A DNA stretch of 64,000 nucleotides from Sindora glabra. Taxonomy: Eukaryota > Streptophyta > Magnoliopsida > Fabales > Fabaceae. The DNA lies in assembly GCA_020226215.1 (NCBI GenBank), contig CM035235.1, positions 126,501-190,500 on the forward strand, written 5' to 3'. Below, piece after piece: positions 26,228 to 38,831 of this stretch; position 1 is the first letter of the stretch; each line of letters opens with the position of its first letter. The notes beneath the pieces were generated by a model that was given only the letters and a program-made list of their open reading frames with translations, searched no databases and was not told the origin of the DNA. The position numbers and the translations under genes are program-made.

Positions 26228-27935
26228 TATCACACCCTTAAAAAATTTAAAAATATTTTATGTAACAAACAATTAATTATTATAACAAAAATTAGAATAC
26301 AATTTTTGTGTGAAATAATTTAGAAAAGGATAAATGGGAATTATTTAAGAATCAAGTATGATTAAAAATGAATATGGAGAAGATGTAGAACACTTCTTCA
26401 TTTTTACCTTTAGCCATATTCCTCTTTTATTTCCCTACTTTTCAGTATACATTTCATTTTCTATACCAAACACTTAAACTTCTTCTCTTCTTTCCTTTCA
26501 ATCAAGGATTCTTCAATTTAAGTAAAGTAAGAACTTCATAAGCTTCCATTTTTACTAAGATTTCCTTTATTTTCTCCTTGGGTTAGGATTGATTTAGGGA
26601 TTTTAGTTTAAAAAGGAAAACTTGAACCCTAACTTGAATTTTTAGGATTTTAAATGATTAAGAACAAACAATTTACAATTTCTTCCATGTAACAACTCTT
26701 CCATATAAGATGATTGAACATTCTAACCAAAAATTGGATGTTTGAATTAATTTAAAGTGGGTAACTTTTAGGTATTATTTATTTTGTTAAATCTTAGAAA
26801 AATAGGGTGATTAGATGTTTAAGGACTAGATTTCTTGTTAAATTTAGCTTGTATGATGCTATGATGACTAATATTAGTAAAATAATTAAGTAATTTAACC
26901 TTAGAGATCAATTAAGAATGATTTGCATGAATGAGTAATGTTTTAATCAAAGAAATTCTATAAGGCTATGAGATAATTGATTATACAATCATTATAGCCC
27001 TTGTGTTTTTTTATAATGATTATCATTAAATAATTAAAGTGTTTAATTGCTTGAAGATTATGATATAAGTTATTCTATGATGATGGTGAATGCATGATGT
27101 GAGGCCATGTAAGAGACATGATATTGTTATGTTATATAAAAATATGCATTGTGAAATAGTACATGTGAGATTTAAGTTTGAAATGTTTTGTTATGCATGG
27201 AAATTAAGATAAAGGCAGATTAATGATACTTGTGACTTGAAATTGAAATTTAAAAAATGTTCATGAAAGGATAATAGAGACTTTAAAGGAACAAAATTGA
27301 GTTTATAAAAGAATAAGGATAAATGGAAATTACAACGAGATTTACTTACTTGCCTTCCATGTGTGCTCTTAAAATGATACCAACTTGTTGATTTGGAACT
27401 AAATGAATTGTAAAATGCATTATTGTTTTATGATAATGTTATATTTATTAATATTTGAGTTACAAAAATGTGTCCTAAGTTATGAATAAAGGAAGGTAAA
27501 TTTGGTTGATAAGTATTCAATTACTTTCTTATGATTTGATTACATTAGAATGTTTACTCACTTGACTTACTCTTCTATGTTTAATATTACAAATTCATAT
27601 ATTGAGGTGCCTTCACCACCACCACAGCAAGGGTAAGCCCCTTTAGGTGGTGATTAGATATTTTGTTTGTAAATAAGACTTTATAGGGTTGAATAATTGG
27701 ATAAGGACTTTTTTGCCTTAAGGTTAAGTTTTATAAGTGGGTCCAACTTCCTTCATTTTGTAAAATTAATTTAATAAATATTGTAGATATTAAATTATTA
27801 GTATTTCATCATATCATTGGTTAAATATATATATACATAATCTTACATGTTATTGAAGTATACATGCTTAGGACAAGCTGATGGAAACTAATAGAATGGG
27901 TTCCATGTCAATCAAGACCCTCTTAGGCCGTGACA
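26228..27935 (+). mobile_element. Solo LTR, plus orientation, ATACT/ATGCT target duplications
   Basis: The block starts TATCACACCC and ends GGCCGTGACA. It is flanked by ATACT (26223-26227) and ATGCT (27936-27940), a 5-bp duplication with one transition. Pyrimidine-rich stretches near 26460-26510 and a CACCACCACC phrase near 27616 are noncoding. There is no second LTR or internal region. It interrupts the decayed repeat gene, whose coiled-coil-like reading resumes directly at 27941. Termini match the solo LTRs at 12677 and 18258, so the three are one family, probably Ty3/Gypsy. Confidence 0.72.
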
Positions 27936-28110
27936 ATGCTTGCCTTATTTTAGAGGTTGAACTTAAAATGGTGGAAGAGGAAGTTTAAGCTTTGTTTCAT
28001 TGAGCAAAATTTGTTGTGAAGGATTTTCAATCTACTAATAACCAAATCACATAAATGTAGCTTAAACACAATGCCATAATGGAAGCTAAAGCCTAAACAA
28101 TGATAAAATG

Positions 28111-31100
28111 GAAGGAATTCAAAAGCACCTTTGACTAATCTTTTAGAAAGCTCATAGATAATTAATCATTGTAAATGTTTTAACTATGAGACTTGTTTTG
28201 CCCATTTATTTGTATTTCACAAATGAAAGGCTTATGGCATTTCATATAATTTTAAATTTTTTATTAATATTTTAGCTTATTATTTAGGATGAATACTTTG
28301 TGAATGATTGGTTTGTATGGCTTTAAATACTTGTGAATAGTTTCCACCTTGTTTTCTTTAATATGTTTGATTTTATAATTATTTCCATTGAAACATTCAA
28401 TAACCAACAATGATACATGCCAATAAAGCAATAATTTTCCAAAACTCGACTTTACTTGCATTGACAAAATGACTTTCCAAACTAATTAGCCTTGTTAAAA
28501 TAGTTTCTTTTTAATATATTTATTATATCACTTAGCAAATTTCTCTTTACTACATACCAATGTATCTAATTGATAAAACTTATAGTCTAAGAAAGAATAA
28601 GTTGACTTTCAAATTTTTTTTACAATAATAACAAAAATAAATTTTCTTTGAATTATTTAGAATATCATGAGCTACACTTCAATAACAAAATGATATTTCT
28701 TTTAAAATTCCTTTTAAAAATCATGTAAGTATTTTCACCAAAATAAAATGTTTAAAAATGTATGAGAACCAAAATGCTTGTTAAAAACAAGATTTGAAAA
28801 TATAATAGAGTATGAAAGAAGAAAAAACACATAAAATTTTTGTAGAAGTTTGATAGTCTAAAAGAAATTTCTTTTAGATCTACTCTTCTCTTCTTAAATT
28901 TCCAAATATCACTTGAGATATTTCATTAGTCATGAATAAGTTATAACTACTTATCCTTATAACCTTTCACCCTTTTACATCAACTATACTTGTTCTTCTT
29001 ACACAAACTTTTTCCAAGCCCTTTCCTAAAGCTTAATATAAGCTATTAATATTTTTACAAGAAAAAATATATATTTTATTAATATCTAGCTCATAAATAT
29101 AAGAAGTAATTTCTCACTATCTCATAAGGATATTTACAACAAGGTTCAAACACTTAAGAATATAGATTTGTAAGTGTAGGAACAAGAAGCATGAAGAGAG
29201 CTTTTAGAACTTTAGGAATTATAAGAGAGATTTTGGAAAATAAAAAGCAATTCAAGATATGTGTTCCTCTAGTGACTTAAAGCCTATGTATAGAAAAAAT
29301 TTAAATGAAAACTACTTACTCTTTAGGTTATCTTATTTGTCCCATGTGTTAATTTTGCTTGAATAAGTGTACTTATACCATAGGAGACATTGTTCTATGA
29401 TGTGATTAGTATTTTATTAATATTTTTCCTTATATTTAGGTCCCTTAGGAGGTGATGATACTTAATTGAATCAATTTTGCATCAATTTGAAACTAATTGC
29501 ATTAATTTGGGCTTAATTGAATTTTGAGCTTAATGCTGAATTTTTTATGTTGTTTCAGTGTTTTAATCATAACTTGAGTTTCGGATGTCAGATTTAGACA
29601 ATCTATACACTTTTGGAAATATAAGAAAAAAAGATACAATTTTCATGTTGACTAGAAAACCCAGTTCTACCATCTTGGAGGTCAAAGATTAGCTTAAAGT
29701 GGAAATAGAGTTGCTGTCCAAGCCTAGATTCGACCTAGTTGCAATGATTAATTCATATCTTGACCTCCAAGTATCTAATTGATGCAAGGCCAAGTTCAAT
29801 TATTCCCTAAGATCCATATCTAATCATTCATGAAGCCCTTTTGAAGAAACTGAGTCATTTTAAAGGCCAAAGAAGACGGATTGATGGCTCATTACTTCTA
29901 TTCTTCTATGGTTGTAAATAAATTGAGGACGGAATGAGAATGTGAGGAGGTTAGAGACAGACAGACAACAATTTTCTATTTTTCTTGGGATTTTTCTCTC
30001 TAATGGAAGGCTAATTTTTTGAGTTAATTCAAGGAAGTTTAAGGTTCTTATTCTTTGCAATTCTGATATCTTGATTTCTATAGTGGTAACTACAATTGAT
30101 TTTCCTTTTTTCTCATCTATCTCTTCTAATTTGCATGATCTACTTGATTTGAATGTTAATTTGATTTAATCTTTGTTCAATTCTATAAGTTATGTCTTAA
30201 TTCTGAATTGGTAGTAAATTTTGGTTGATTGATCAGAATTTTTTCGGGAGAGAACATGGGATAAATGGATGATTTAGGATTCTAAATTAATTCATTTAAT
30301 TTGGTTGAATTCTATCTTTAAATTAGTTTTGATCTAGCTTAGGAGTTATGCTGATTGTCTAACTTAGCTAATCTTAATCAATCAAATCTTAGATGATTAT
30401 CTAGCTTAGGATTCATGAATTATTTTAGGGATTCCAAATAATTCAAGGTTGAATAATCAATTATAAAATCCAATTTATAGTGATTTGTGATTAATCTTCT
30501 AAAGAAACCTTGAATTCCTTGGATTGGCTGTCTTTGTTCATTATTATTCTCAATTTCGTTGTTACTATTTTATTGCATTATTGATTTTTTGTTATTTTAA
30601 ATTCAAAACCCCCTAAATTCTGCATTCTGTTCTTATTTTTATTTCTGCACAGTATTCTATTTCATTACGTTATCAATCTGATTGCATTATTTTTCTTTGT
30701 TTTCATTGCATCAATAATTCAATAATTGTGCATATATTATTGGAAATATACTTAGGAAGGATAAAATCAAGGGATTGCTAGGGATACGACTTAGTTGTGC
30801 CACTATATTACATTATTATTTTCACAATCAGTTTTAAATTTAATTTTGGTGCATTGCGGTGTGCACGTCATTCTACCACTTCTTCCCCTAATCTTTAACT
30901 CTATCCAAAATAGCAAGCATCTTGTATTTCACTGAATGCAAAGGCCTTGGTCATGGTCTTAATCAAAAGTGATGAATAGTAGCCATATTTTTTTTGAAGG
31001 CTTTCCAGTTATTATAAGGTACACATTATAGATAGTAGATCAAACAAAATCCTTTATCGATATATCTTAATAGAGAACATGTTATAAAAATATTATTTAA

Positions 31101-31835
31101 AGATTTTTATCATTATCTCTCTTCAAACTATTAATGGATAAAAGAGTTTAGAAAGGATATAGAGGGCATTTGACAAATAGTTTTTTAATAAACTTATAGC
31201 TTATTTGAGTATTTTTAAATATTTGACTAAGTCAATCAGCTGATTTGAGTGCTTGATAAATAGTTATGTTAATTAATTTATTGGCCCTTAAATAGCTAGT
31301 TTGAAGACGTTAAAAATAATAGCCTTCTCAAATAATTGATTTACATTTAATATAAAAAAAGACATTCTTGCCCATAATTATACAACTTTTTGCATTTCTA
31401 TTCTTGATACATAAGAAAATGGTAGATTAAAATTATTCATTTCTTACAGAAAAATGTAATATATAAAATATATTATAATTATTTATTTTGTAAATAAAAG
31501 CTAAATAAGTATCATAAATTATATTAAAATATTTATATAATAATAACATATTACATTAATATAATCATATCTTTTCTAGTAAATTGTATAAAAAAAAAGA
31601 GAATATATGTTTCATATCATAAAGAATAATAGAAAATATATTGAGAAAATGATTAATCTTTTGTTAAATAATATATTTTGAATTAAAAAATAATGAAATG
31701 ATATTATTTATGAAAGATATATTTTTATACTTAAAATATGTAATTTATCAATATTTTTAATAATGAACATATGTATTTTAAGTTTAATATAAAAAATAGT
31801 TACAAAATTAACTATAATAGTTACCAAATCTACTA

Positions 31836-31867
<32 letters not shown>

Positions 31868-33440
31868 TCTTAACTAGAAAATTATAATAAATTATAATGA
31901 TATAATTTTTAAAAAATTAATATAATAAATAATATATTATAATATAAATCTAAAATATTATTAAAGTAAAAGAATACTCAAATAAATTATAAAATATATA
32001 TTTGTTTTTTTATATTATTTTACATACAAATAGCTAATACCAAATAATTAATTTTGTAAAATATCTTTATATAAATAACTAATATTATCAAATAATCAAA
32101 TTAATTAATATAATCAGCTCGTTAATTCAACTAATTAATCGCTAATATAATTAACTAATTATCAAATAAGATCATTATCCATTAATTTTTTATTCAAAGT
32201 AGTTGAACATATTCAAATTTAAAAATATAGTTAATAAAATAATTATAACTTGGATTGCAAGATTTGAAATTATTCAAAACATTTAAATAGGAGGAGGTTT
32301 TTGGCCAGTGCACATTTTATCAAATGGGAAAATAAAATTAATGGGACGATTTTAGGATTTATTAGGGAAAAGTGATGATATAATATTTTTTTTGAAGAAA
32401 TTTGATAGGATTTAATTTATTTAACTTAAATTTTATTCTTAAAAAAGTTAGATTTAAATAAAACTAATAAGTCTAAATACTCTAACTTATATTTTGTAGG
32501 CATTTTTATATAAAATCATTTAATAATACAAAGCCAAAAATACACCATCTTATTTCCTATTTGGTTTCTAATTCTGCTCCTTTTTGGTAATGATGAACCT
32601 TACAAAGTTTGTAAATTTAAATTTGGTACAAGAGCAAGGGAAAATGATTTAGGTAAAAAAGCATGTTTTGATTTATGCAGTTTGAGCTTCCTTAAAATCA
32701 TGAATTTCTTTTAAAATAGCTCTACTTGGGTTTATAGATGAAAAATTCTGCAAAATGTGTCTTACTCCATTTTTTTAACATTATCAAACCAATAAAATAT
32801 GCTAAATTATTTTCCCGGGTAATACAAAATGAATAGAAAATAATGACAAGCATATGTTGCATAATGGAATACATAAAATATTTAACTAAATATAGAATGA
32901 AATAAGCATGCATTAACAAAGCTAGTGGATAAAAGTAGAAACATAATAGAACGTCAAGGAATAAAACAAAATAGAAGATGTAGGGAATGGAACAAGATAG
33001 ATAAGCAGTAATAAAATTGAATTTCAAGGAATATATATGTATTTGCATAGAAAAACAATTAGAATGATAAAGTACTTAAGACCATGCTGAAATTTTTTTT
33101 GGAAAAATGGATAAGGCAGGTAGTCTTCCTTAAAATATTTCAAATTTTCCATTAGAGATGGAAATCGAAACATAAAAGAATAGAAAACATTAAAAAGTTT
33201 TGTCAATCAAAGTTAGAAATTAAAAACAATAGTAGTTGAATAAAGGAATAAACAACTAAGGTTTAAATAATGGCTTCATGCAGAGAGTATATGAGTGAAT
33301 TTTTTTAACTATTTAAGGATGGCCCAATAAATATATTGTATATACCTCCATAAATATAGAAATATAAGTGCTGTTAATATAAATTTATAATAATGAATTT
33401 CAAATTAAAAAAAATTCAAACATCTATTTTTTAGTTAAAA
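28111..33440. other. A+T-rich DNA with degenerate repeats, no gene
   Basis: No convincing protein or RNA gene. Phrases near 29440-29800 (for example TTTCGGATGTCAGATTTAGA) and near 30740-30880 recall untranslated parts of large Gypsy elements, but no domain or paired LTR is visible. The stretch 31168-32175 begins GGGCATTTGACAAATAGTT and ends with a rough inverted copy of that sequence, so it may be a 1-kb TIR element; no clear target duplication was found. An alternating A/T run lies near 31840-31866. Confidence 0.4.
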
Positions 33441-33444
33441 AATG

Positions 33445-33518
33445 TTGCAATGATGAGATTTGAACTTGTGATCTCGAGATTATGAGCATTGCAAGCTACC
33501 AAGCTACTTTACCCTACA
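33445..33518 (-). pseudogene. trnfM-CAU: Plastid trnfM-CAU pseudogene
   Basis: The minus strand reads as a 74-base relic of the plastid initiator tRNA. The plus strand shows GATTTGAACTTGTGATCTCG (T-arm side), TTATGAGC (anticodon CAU) and AAGCTACCAAGCTACTTTAC (D-arm side). Several stem positions are substituted. It lies just downstream of rps14 on the same strand, as in plastid DNA. The NUPT appears to end just below it; I cannot recognise trnG or psbZ. Confidence 0.85.
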
Positions 33519-33675
33519 ATAAAGCATAAAATTGAAAATTAATGGACAAACAAGGATTGAATGCATCCCATTCCTATATTTGTACCAAAAAAACCTATTT
33601 ATAAAGACTGTAAAAGGACCCTCGTATGATTGTTGATCACAAAAAAAAAAAAATAATAATAATAAATTTTCTTCC

Positions 33676-33977
33676 TTACCAACTTAATCTTATTGTATTA
33701 GGCAACAAACATGCATGAACCATTTCATGAAGTATGTATCCATATAATCCAAAGTATTGATGGTTAATTCTTAATCTTTCGTTAAAACACAACATCGATG
33801 AAAACATGTAGGTGCACTATTATGCCATGGCAATTATAACTTTCCATGAATTTCCCATTTATCTCTTAATGATGAAACTTTACTTATTTCTTCTTTTAAG
33901 GACCTATGAAACAAATGAAATTTTTATTCTAATTTTGGCCTCTTCTTCTCCCTTTAAATCAAACTTTTACTTGCCAT
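33676..33977 (-). pseudogene. rps14: Plastid rps14 pseudogene
   Basis: It derives from the gene for plastid small-subunit ribosomal protein S14. The minus strand starts ATGGCAAGTAAAAG and retains recognisable pieces such as KEEISKVSSLRDKWEIHGKL near the middle, ending with TAA at the expected distance of about 300 bases. In-frame stops occur early and the last third has slipped frame. The position between psaB and trnfM matches the plastid order. Confidence 0.9.
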
Positions 33978-34103
33978 AATGGTTCATTTCTCTTATTAGT
34001 ATCAATGATACAATACAAATCAAATCCTAGATGTAGAAATAGAAGAGAGCACATTTTGTTCTCTATAGAAAGAAATAAGATTTTTATAGGTACAATTAAA
34101 GAA

Positions 34104-36015
34104 TTAATCAAATTTGCCTAATGTAGAGGCAATTAAGAAAGCCACATAAGTAAATATATACCTATAGAAAAGTGGGATAATCCAACTAACCTTGCTTGTA
34201 CAATGGAAGTAACCATTAATTTATCTCTCTATTGAATCAAATTACCTAAAGGTGTGTATTCATGAGCCCATGCAAAAGTTTTAATCAATTCCTGTTGGTA
34301 TCCATGCCAAGAGATTGAAAACATAAACCTATTAGCCCAAATAAGATGTTTAAATAAGAACATCCATACTTCTACTTATAAATTATTCATACTAAAGGGT
34401 TTATATCCATTAATAAGTTGTGAAGAGTTTAACCGTAGATAATCTCTTAACCATTCTATCAAATAGGTGGGAGATTCATTAAATTATGAAACATTACTTT
34501 GCTATAATGTTATGTGTTTCCAATGCCAATAAAATCTAATCCATCCAATGGTATTTAACATCCAAAAACTACTAAATAAAATGCATCCTAAGTTAAAATA
34601 TCACAAGTACCACCTTATTCTGAACTATCATAAGGAAAACTATAACTAAAATCTTTTTTATTTAGCGTTAATTTGGAATCACATGCATCCAAAGCACCTT
34701 TCACTAAAATCAATGTAGTTGTATGTAAACCTAGAGTAATACCATGATGAATCAAGAAGTCTTCAAGCCTTATTATTAAGAATAGAGAATTACTATTTTT
34801 GTTAAAAGCATTTAACCAATCGAGCAACCATATGCTTCAACCCATAATGAAAATTAGATTATTAGTTAAATATAAAAGTACATCTAGCCTATATGCAATT
34901 TTCCCATGAGCAGATTGGATCCATTAAGCAAATATAGGTTCAATTTAGATTTATTTCTATAAAGTAGCAAAAGCAACCATGACATCATTATAGACATGGA
35001 GTCCCAAAATATGGAACCCTAAAAAAAGACTAGCTTAGTTTAAATGGGTTATAATAGCTTCTTTATGGCCTAACATTCTTGCTAATGCATTATCCTCATT
35101 CTATTTTAGATTGTAATCTCTAATAAAAAGGATAGCTCTATGAGCAAAAGCTCCTATCATGATGAATCCTATGATATATTGATGATAAGTATATAACATA
35201 GCTTGAGTAGTAAAGTCATAAGTAAATAGTACATATGTTGAGCTACCAAGGAAGTAATAACCCTTAAAAAGGCTAAAGCAAAGCATATTGAAAATGAATT
35301 AAATTATTAATTGTGTCATTAAAAACTTTATGTCCACACCTTAATCTACTTTCTAAAGAATATATGTTTCTAAAAGATCTTTTATACTATGACCTATCTT
35401 AAAGTTAGTTCTATACATATGACTAGTAATGAGAAAAATAAATGCAATAGTGAAATAATCATGAACAATATCAATCAGACATGAACTTTGCATTTATGGA
35501 CGGAATCCCTTTAGAAGTGTTAGAATGTAGTTCCTATTTCTTGGGAGGTACCAAATTAATGACTACTAGAATTAGGGTTTTGAGCATAAAGATTCCACTA
35601 ACCTATAAAAAATGGGCCTAATCCTTAAGGGTGCAACAATACATTAAAGAAAGTTTTCCATTAAATGTATTCCCTTCTATATCTAGGAATAACGACATGG
35701 ACTAAATGTCTTACCCAAGTTAAGGAACTCACTCCAAATAGTCCTGACAAATGATGATTGAGGTGGGAATTAGCATTTTTAAACCATGTGATGCTCGATT
35801 TCCATTCCAGTTATAAGTGTAACTAACTCACTATTAAGGATATAGAAAAAATAATAATAATAAAAGCTCTAATATAAAGGTCCCTATTTTTGTGTCAACT
35901 AATTATATACCACCATTGATAAACACTAAAATAAGCAATATTCATTAGGCTAAGAGCACCCCTTGAGTAAACGCTTTCATAGTTGATTGACAAAAATGAG
36001 GATCCCAAATTATAA
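34104..36015 (-). pseudogene. psaB: Plastid psaB pseudogene, 3' three-quarters (left copy)
   Basis: It derives from the photosystem I P700 apoprotein A2 gene. Minus-strand pieces in order: NIAYFSVYQWWYIIS (near 35930), FTYDFTTQAMLYTYHQYIIG (about 35200), IHHGITLGLHTTTLILVKGA (about 34720) and LGKF-like remnants before the stop at 34104. The 5' quarter is missing: the copy begins at the segment meaning 'IWDPHFGQ' in the intact gene, fused directly to rbcL at about 36015. Numerous stops and frameshifts make it nonfunctional. A second, 5' copy of psaB occupies 53911 onward in opposite orientation. Confidence 0.93.
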
Positions 36016-36783
36016 AAGTGTATAATGTTTTTTATCATTTCTTCACATGTACCTACAACAACATTCAGGTAATACCCTTTAATTTCACCTATTTTGGCTT
36101 GTCCTTTATAAATTGCTTTGGCACAAAATAAAAAATGATCTCTCCAATGCAAAAGTGGTGGTAAATTCACATTCTCATCATCTTTGGTAAAATGAAGTCC
36201 ATTACTGATACATTCATAGACCATTTTATTATAATTCTTAATGGATAACCCCAATTTAGCCTTAATAGTAAATCCTAATAGAGGATGACTATACTTTTTC
36301 ACTTTAACTTTTTTAACTTGGATACCATAAAGTAGACGCTAGAAAGTTTTAATATAAGTGGTAAAGATTTGTAAATCCTTAAGATATAGAAGGCACAAGG
36401 CCTTGAACCTAAAGAAATTACCCATAATGGAAACAAACATGTTAATAACAGAACCTTCTTTAAAAAAGCCTAAGAGATAAGCTATATAAGTAATATATTG
36501 ATTTTTTTCTAGTAATGGACTCGATGTGTTAGTATTGTCCTTTACAATGATTAAGGACAGTAAGCCTATTAGTCCACATAGTTGTCCATGTACTAGTAGA
36601 ATATTTAGCAACTAATATGGCACTTGCTTCTTTGGGTAGAACTACAAGTTAAAAAGTTACTCAAATTGCTACCAAGATATCAATTTACTTGGTTTGATAG
36701 TCAAAATTATAATAAGCTAAATTATAATCTTTAATAACATATTTGAACCTAACACTGGTTTTAGTTTTTATTTGTGGTGGCAT
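36016..36783 (-). pseudogene. rbcL: Plastid rbcL pseudogene, 5' part
   Basis: It derives from the gene for the large subunit of RuBisCO. The minus strand begins ATGCCACCACAAATAAAAAC at 36783, then gives KDYNLAYY, STSTWTTMWTNRLT and, in longer open pieces, EGSVINMFVSIMGNFFRFKA and GFTIKAKLGLSIKNY, then FTKDDENVN and GTCEEMIK. Homology stops after the EEMIK segment (about residue 190), where it meets psaB. The 135-codon open frame 35895-36302 crosses this junction and is an accidental rbcL-psaB chimera. Several stops and indels are present upstream. Confidence 0.93.
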
Positions 36784-37525
36784 AAACCCCTTCCTACAAC
36801 CCATGAATTAAGAATTTAAGCAACAATAAGGTTAACTCAACATGATTTAGGAGTTAATGAAACTTTTCACATGAATCTTTTAAAAAATTATCAACTAATA
36901 TTATTAACGAATCTAGATGGTTTGTTATTAAACTAAACCATAGTATTTAATTTTCTAAATACATCATTATTGTATACTTTTTCATATGTATAGCATAACC
37001 TAATCCTTCTTTTTTTCAAGCTTCCTCCTATCCTTTTTTTATAATCTAAATATATAAATAACAAATAAGTCACTCTCACACTTGATAGTGATATATATTG
37101 TATATATAAATCCTAGAAAATATGTGAAATTCACCTATATAAAAAAGAGGTAAAATAAATAGGCTAGATATAAATTGTATGCCAAAATAAAGAACAATAA
37201 GATAGAAAAATGGAATAAGTTTAGGTTCGAATTTCATTCATATATTTATATCATATATATACATAATAGATGGTATTGTCTATATATCTATAAGTCAAAA
37301 TGTAATACTTTTAAAAGATTTTACCCACTTAATATTTTGAAAATGAGTTATTTCAAACTTTACTCATTGAAATTGAATAAGTGAACAATTGAATTGTATT
37401 GGTGGCATGGTATTAAAAAAATCTAGTACTAACTTCCATTTCTTATTGAATTAATTGATTAACTTGCTTTACTATTAAACATTTCTTGTTGGATTCTAGA
37501 AATTTAAAAAATTATATATTTTATT
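36784..37525. other. Plastid atpB-rbcL intergenic spacer (relic)
   Basis: The spacer lies between the divergent rbcL and atpB starts, with the length expected for plastids. The atpB-proximal side keeps plastid-like phrases such as GTGAACAATTGAATTGTATT near 37382. The middle is A+T-rich and degraded. Confidence 0.75.
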
Positions 37526-38331
37526 ATGAGAATAAATCCTAACACTAATTCTAGTTTTGAAGTTTATGCACTTGTAAAAAAAAAATTAGGATATATCACT
37601 CTAATAATTGGTCTAATCTTGGATATAACTTTTTTGCTAAGGAAAATGCTTATTATTTACAATGCTCTAATGGTTAAAGGTCAAGATATTGTCATGTGAC
37701 TTGTGAGGTATAGTAATTATTAGGAAATAATTAAGTTCAAGCTATAGATATAAGTGTTATAGATGGTCTAATGAAAGGAATAGAAGTGACTGACATGAGA
37801 GCTCCTCTAAGTTTTCTAATCCATCGGGCAACTCTAGGATGAATTTTCAATGTATCGAAGAAACTATTGATAATTTAGGTATTATAGATACTTGTGCAAC
37901 ACTCTTATTCAAGATCCACACCTACCTTTATATAGTTGACACAAAATTATTCATATTTGAACTAGGAATTAAAGTAGTAAATATTTTAGCTCATTGCTAG
38001 AGAGGAAAAATAGGACTTTTCAATGGAGTTAAAGTGGGTAAAACAGCATGCATGATGGAATTGAATCAACAACATTACCAAAGCTTATGGAGGTGTATCT
38101 ATATTCGGCAGTGCAAGTGAACATACTCACGATGGAAATGATCTTTACATGAAAATGAAATAATCTAGAGTAATTAATAAATAAAATATTGCAAAATCAA
38201 AAGTGGTTTTAGTTAACGATTAGATGAATGAACCACCTGGAGCTCATATAGAGTTAGTTTAATTGCCTTAACTATGGTAAAATATTTTTGAAATGTTAAT
38301 GAGCAAGTTGTACTTCTACTTCATTTAAGCA
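37526..38331 (+). pseudogene. atpB: Plastid atpB pseudogene, 5' half
   Basis: It derives from the beta subunit of plastid ATP synthase. It starts ATGAGAATAAATCCTAACAC and, with frameshifts, retains equivalents of TDGLMRGMEV, VDTKLFIFELGIKVVN, RGKIGLFNGVKVGKTA (P-loop region, already substituted) and GNDLYMKMK. Homology ends in the region equivalent to EQDVLLF, where a deletion joins it to trnL-trnF spacer-like DNA. Divergent orientation to rbcL is as in plastids. Confidence 0.92.
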
Positions 38332-38831
38332 AGATTTAAATTATTCATATTTTAGGAGAATACTTAAATATATGTCAACTAAAAATAAAAAATGCCAAAA
38401 AATATTATTATTAAAAATACAAAGGATTATCTACAAATATAAAGGATTATCCATGCCTTGAAATTTCTTGAATCTTCAAAAAAGAAAAAAGAAAGAAAGA
38501 CTTTGTAAGTTTTATATTTAGTATGAGTAATGATATATATTTTTAATCATTTTAATAAGGATATTTATTGCTTAAATATAAAATATTCATTTCATTTGTA
38601 TGTTTACCAAATATAAAAGATTCAAAATTTTTACAAGTATCTTATTAATTACTTTCCATATTCCACATATTCTAAAACTTATGATAAGAATATGACAAAA
38701 AACAAGTAAGAAATTTTTTTTATTCAGATTGGTTTGTGAAAGAATATGAAGAATAACAAACATAAGGAGTTTGGAACCACTAAAAAAATAAAGAATATAT
38801 AATAAAAAATTAAAGAATTAAAGAAGCCTTT
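38332..38831. other. Deletion-joined spacer, probably trnL-trnF side
   Basis: A+T-rich DNA between truncated atpB and the trnL 3' exon. The last 150 bases resemble plastid trnL-trnF spacer (TTGGTTTGTGAAAGAATATG near 38730). The genes atpE, trnM, trnV, ndhC, ndhK, ndhJ and trnF, expected here in plastids, are absent. Confidence 0.5.

Larger units (their letters stand above)
21720..28110 (+). pseudogene. Decayed gene of unknown function with 73-codon repeats, split by two transposons
   Basis: Coding-like plus-strand segments survive at about 21720-21850, 21920-22080, 22350-22718, 25665-26222 and 27941-28110. Readable pieces include CGVKPWCNNCPSLPL, KLKKFHDQANIMFAKEDDVL, VAKEHVKELNMNDQDIYALV and, twice, KLELTL followed by LKAFI.SLSE. 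and EKLKK.LTI.ENFQ. The last unit repeats every 219 bases and keeps frame. Late segments look coiled-coil (VELKMVEEEV). In-frame stops, mostly TAG where Q or W would fit, show decay. A CACTA element and a solo LTR interrupt it at positions where deleting them rejoins coding-like sequence. I do not recognise the family. A plant mobile-domain or retroelement-associated gene is one possibility but I have no firm evidence. Confidence 0.5.

Noticed and set aside
31168..32175. A definite hAT element
   Set aside because: The ends are only roughly inverted copies and I found no matching 8-bp duplication, so it is mentioned only as a possibility.
32722..33206. Two overlapping minus-strand open frames of 108 and 60 codons just left of the NUPT
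   Set aside because: Composition is that of translated A+T-rich DNA; no plastid gene (psbZ, trnG) matches and no domain is visible.
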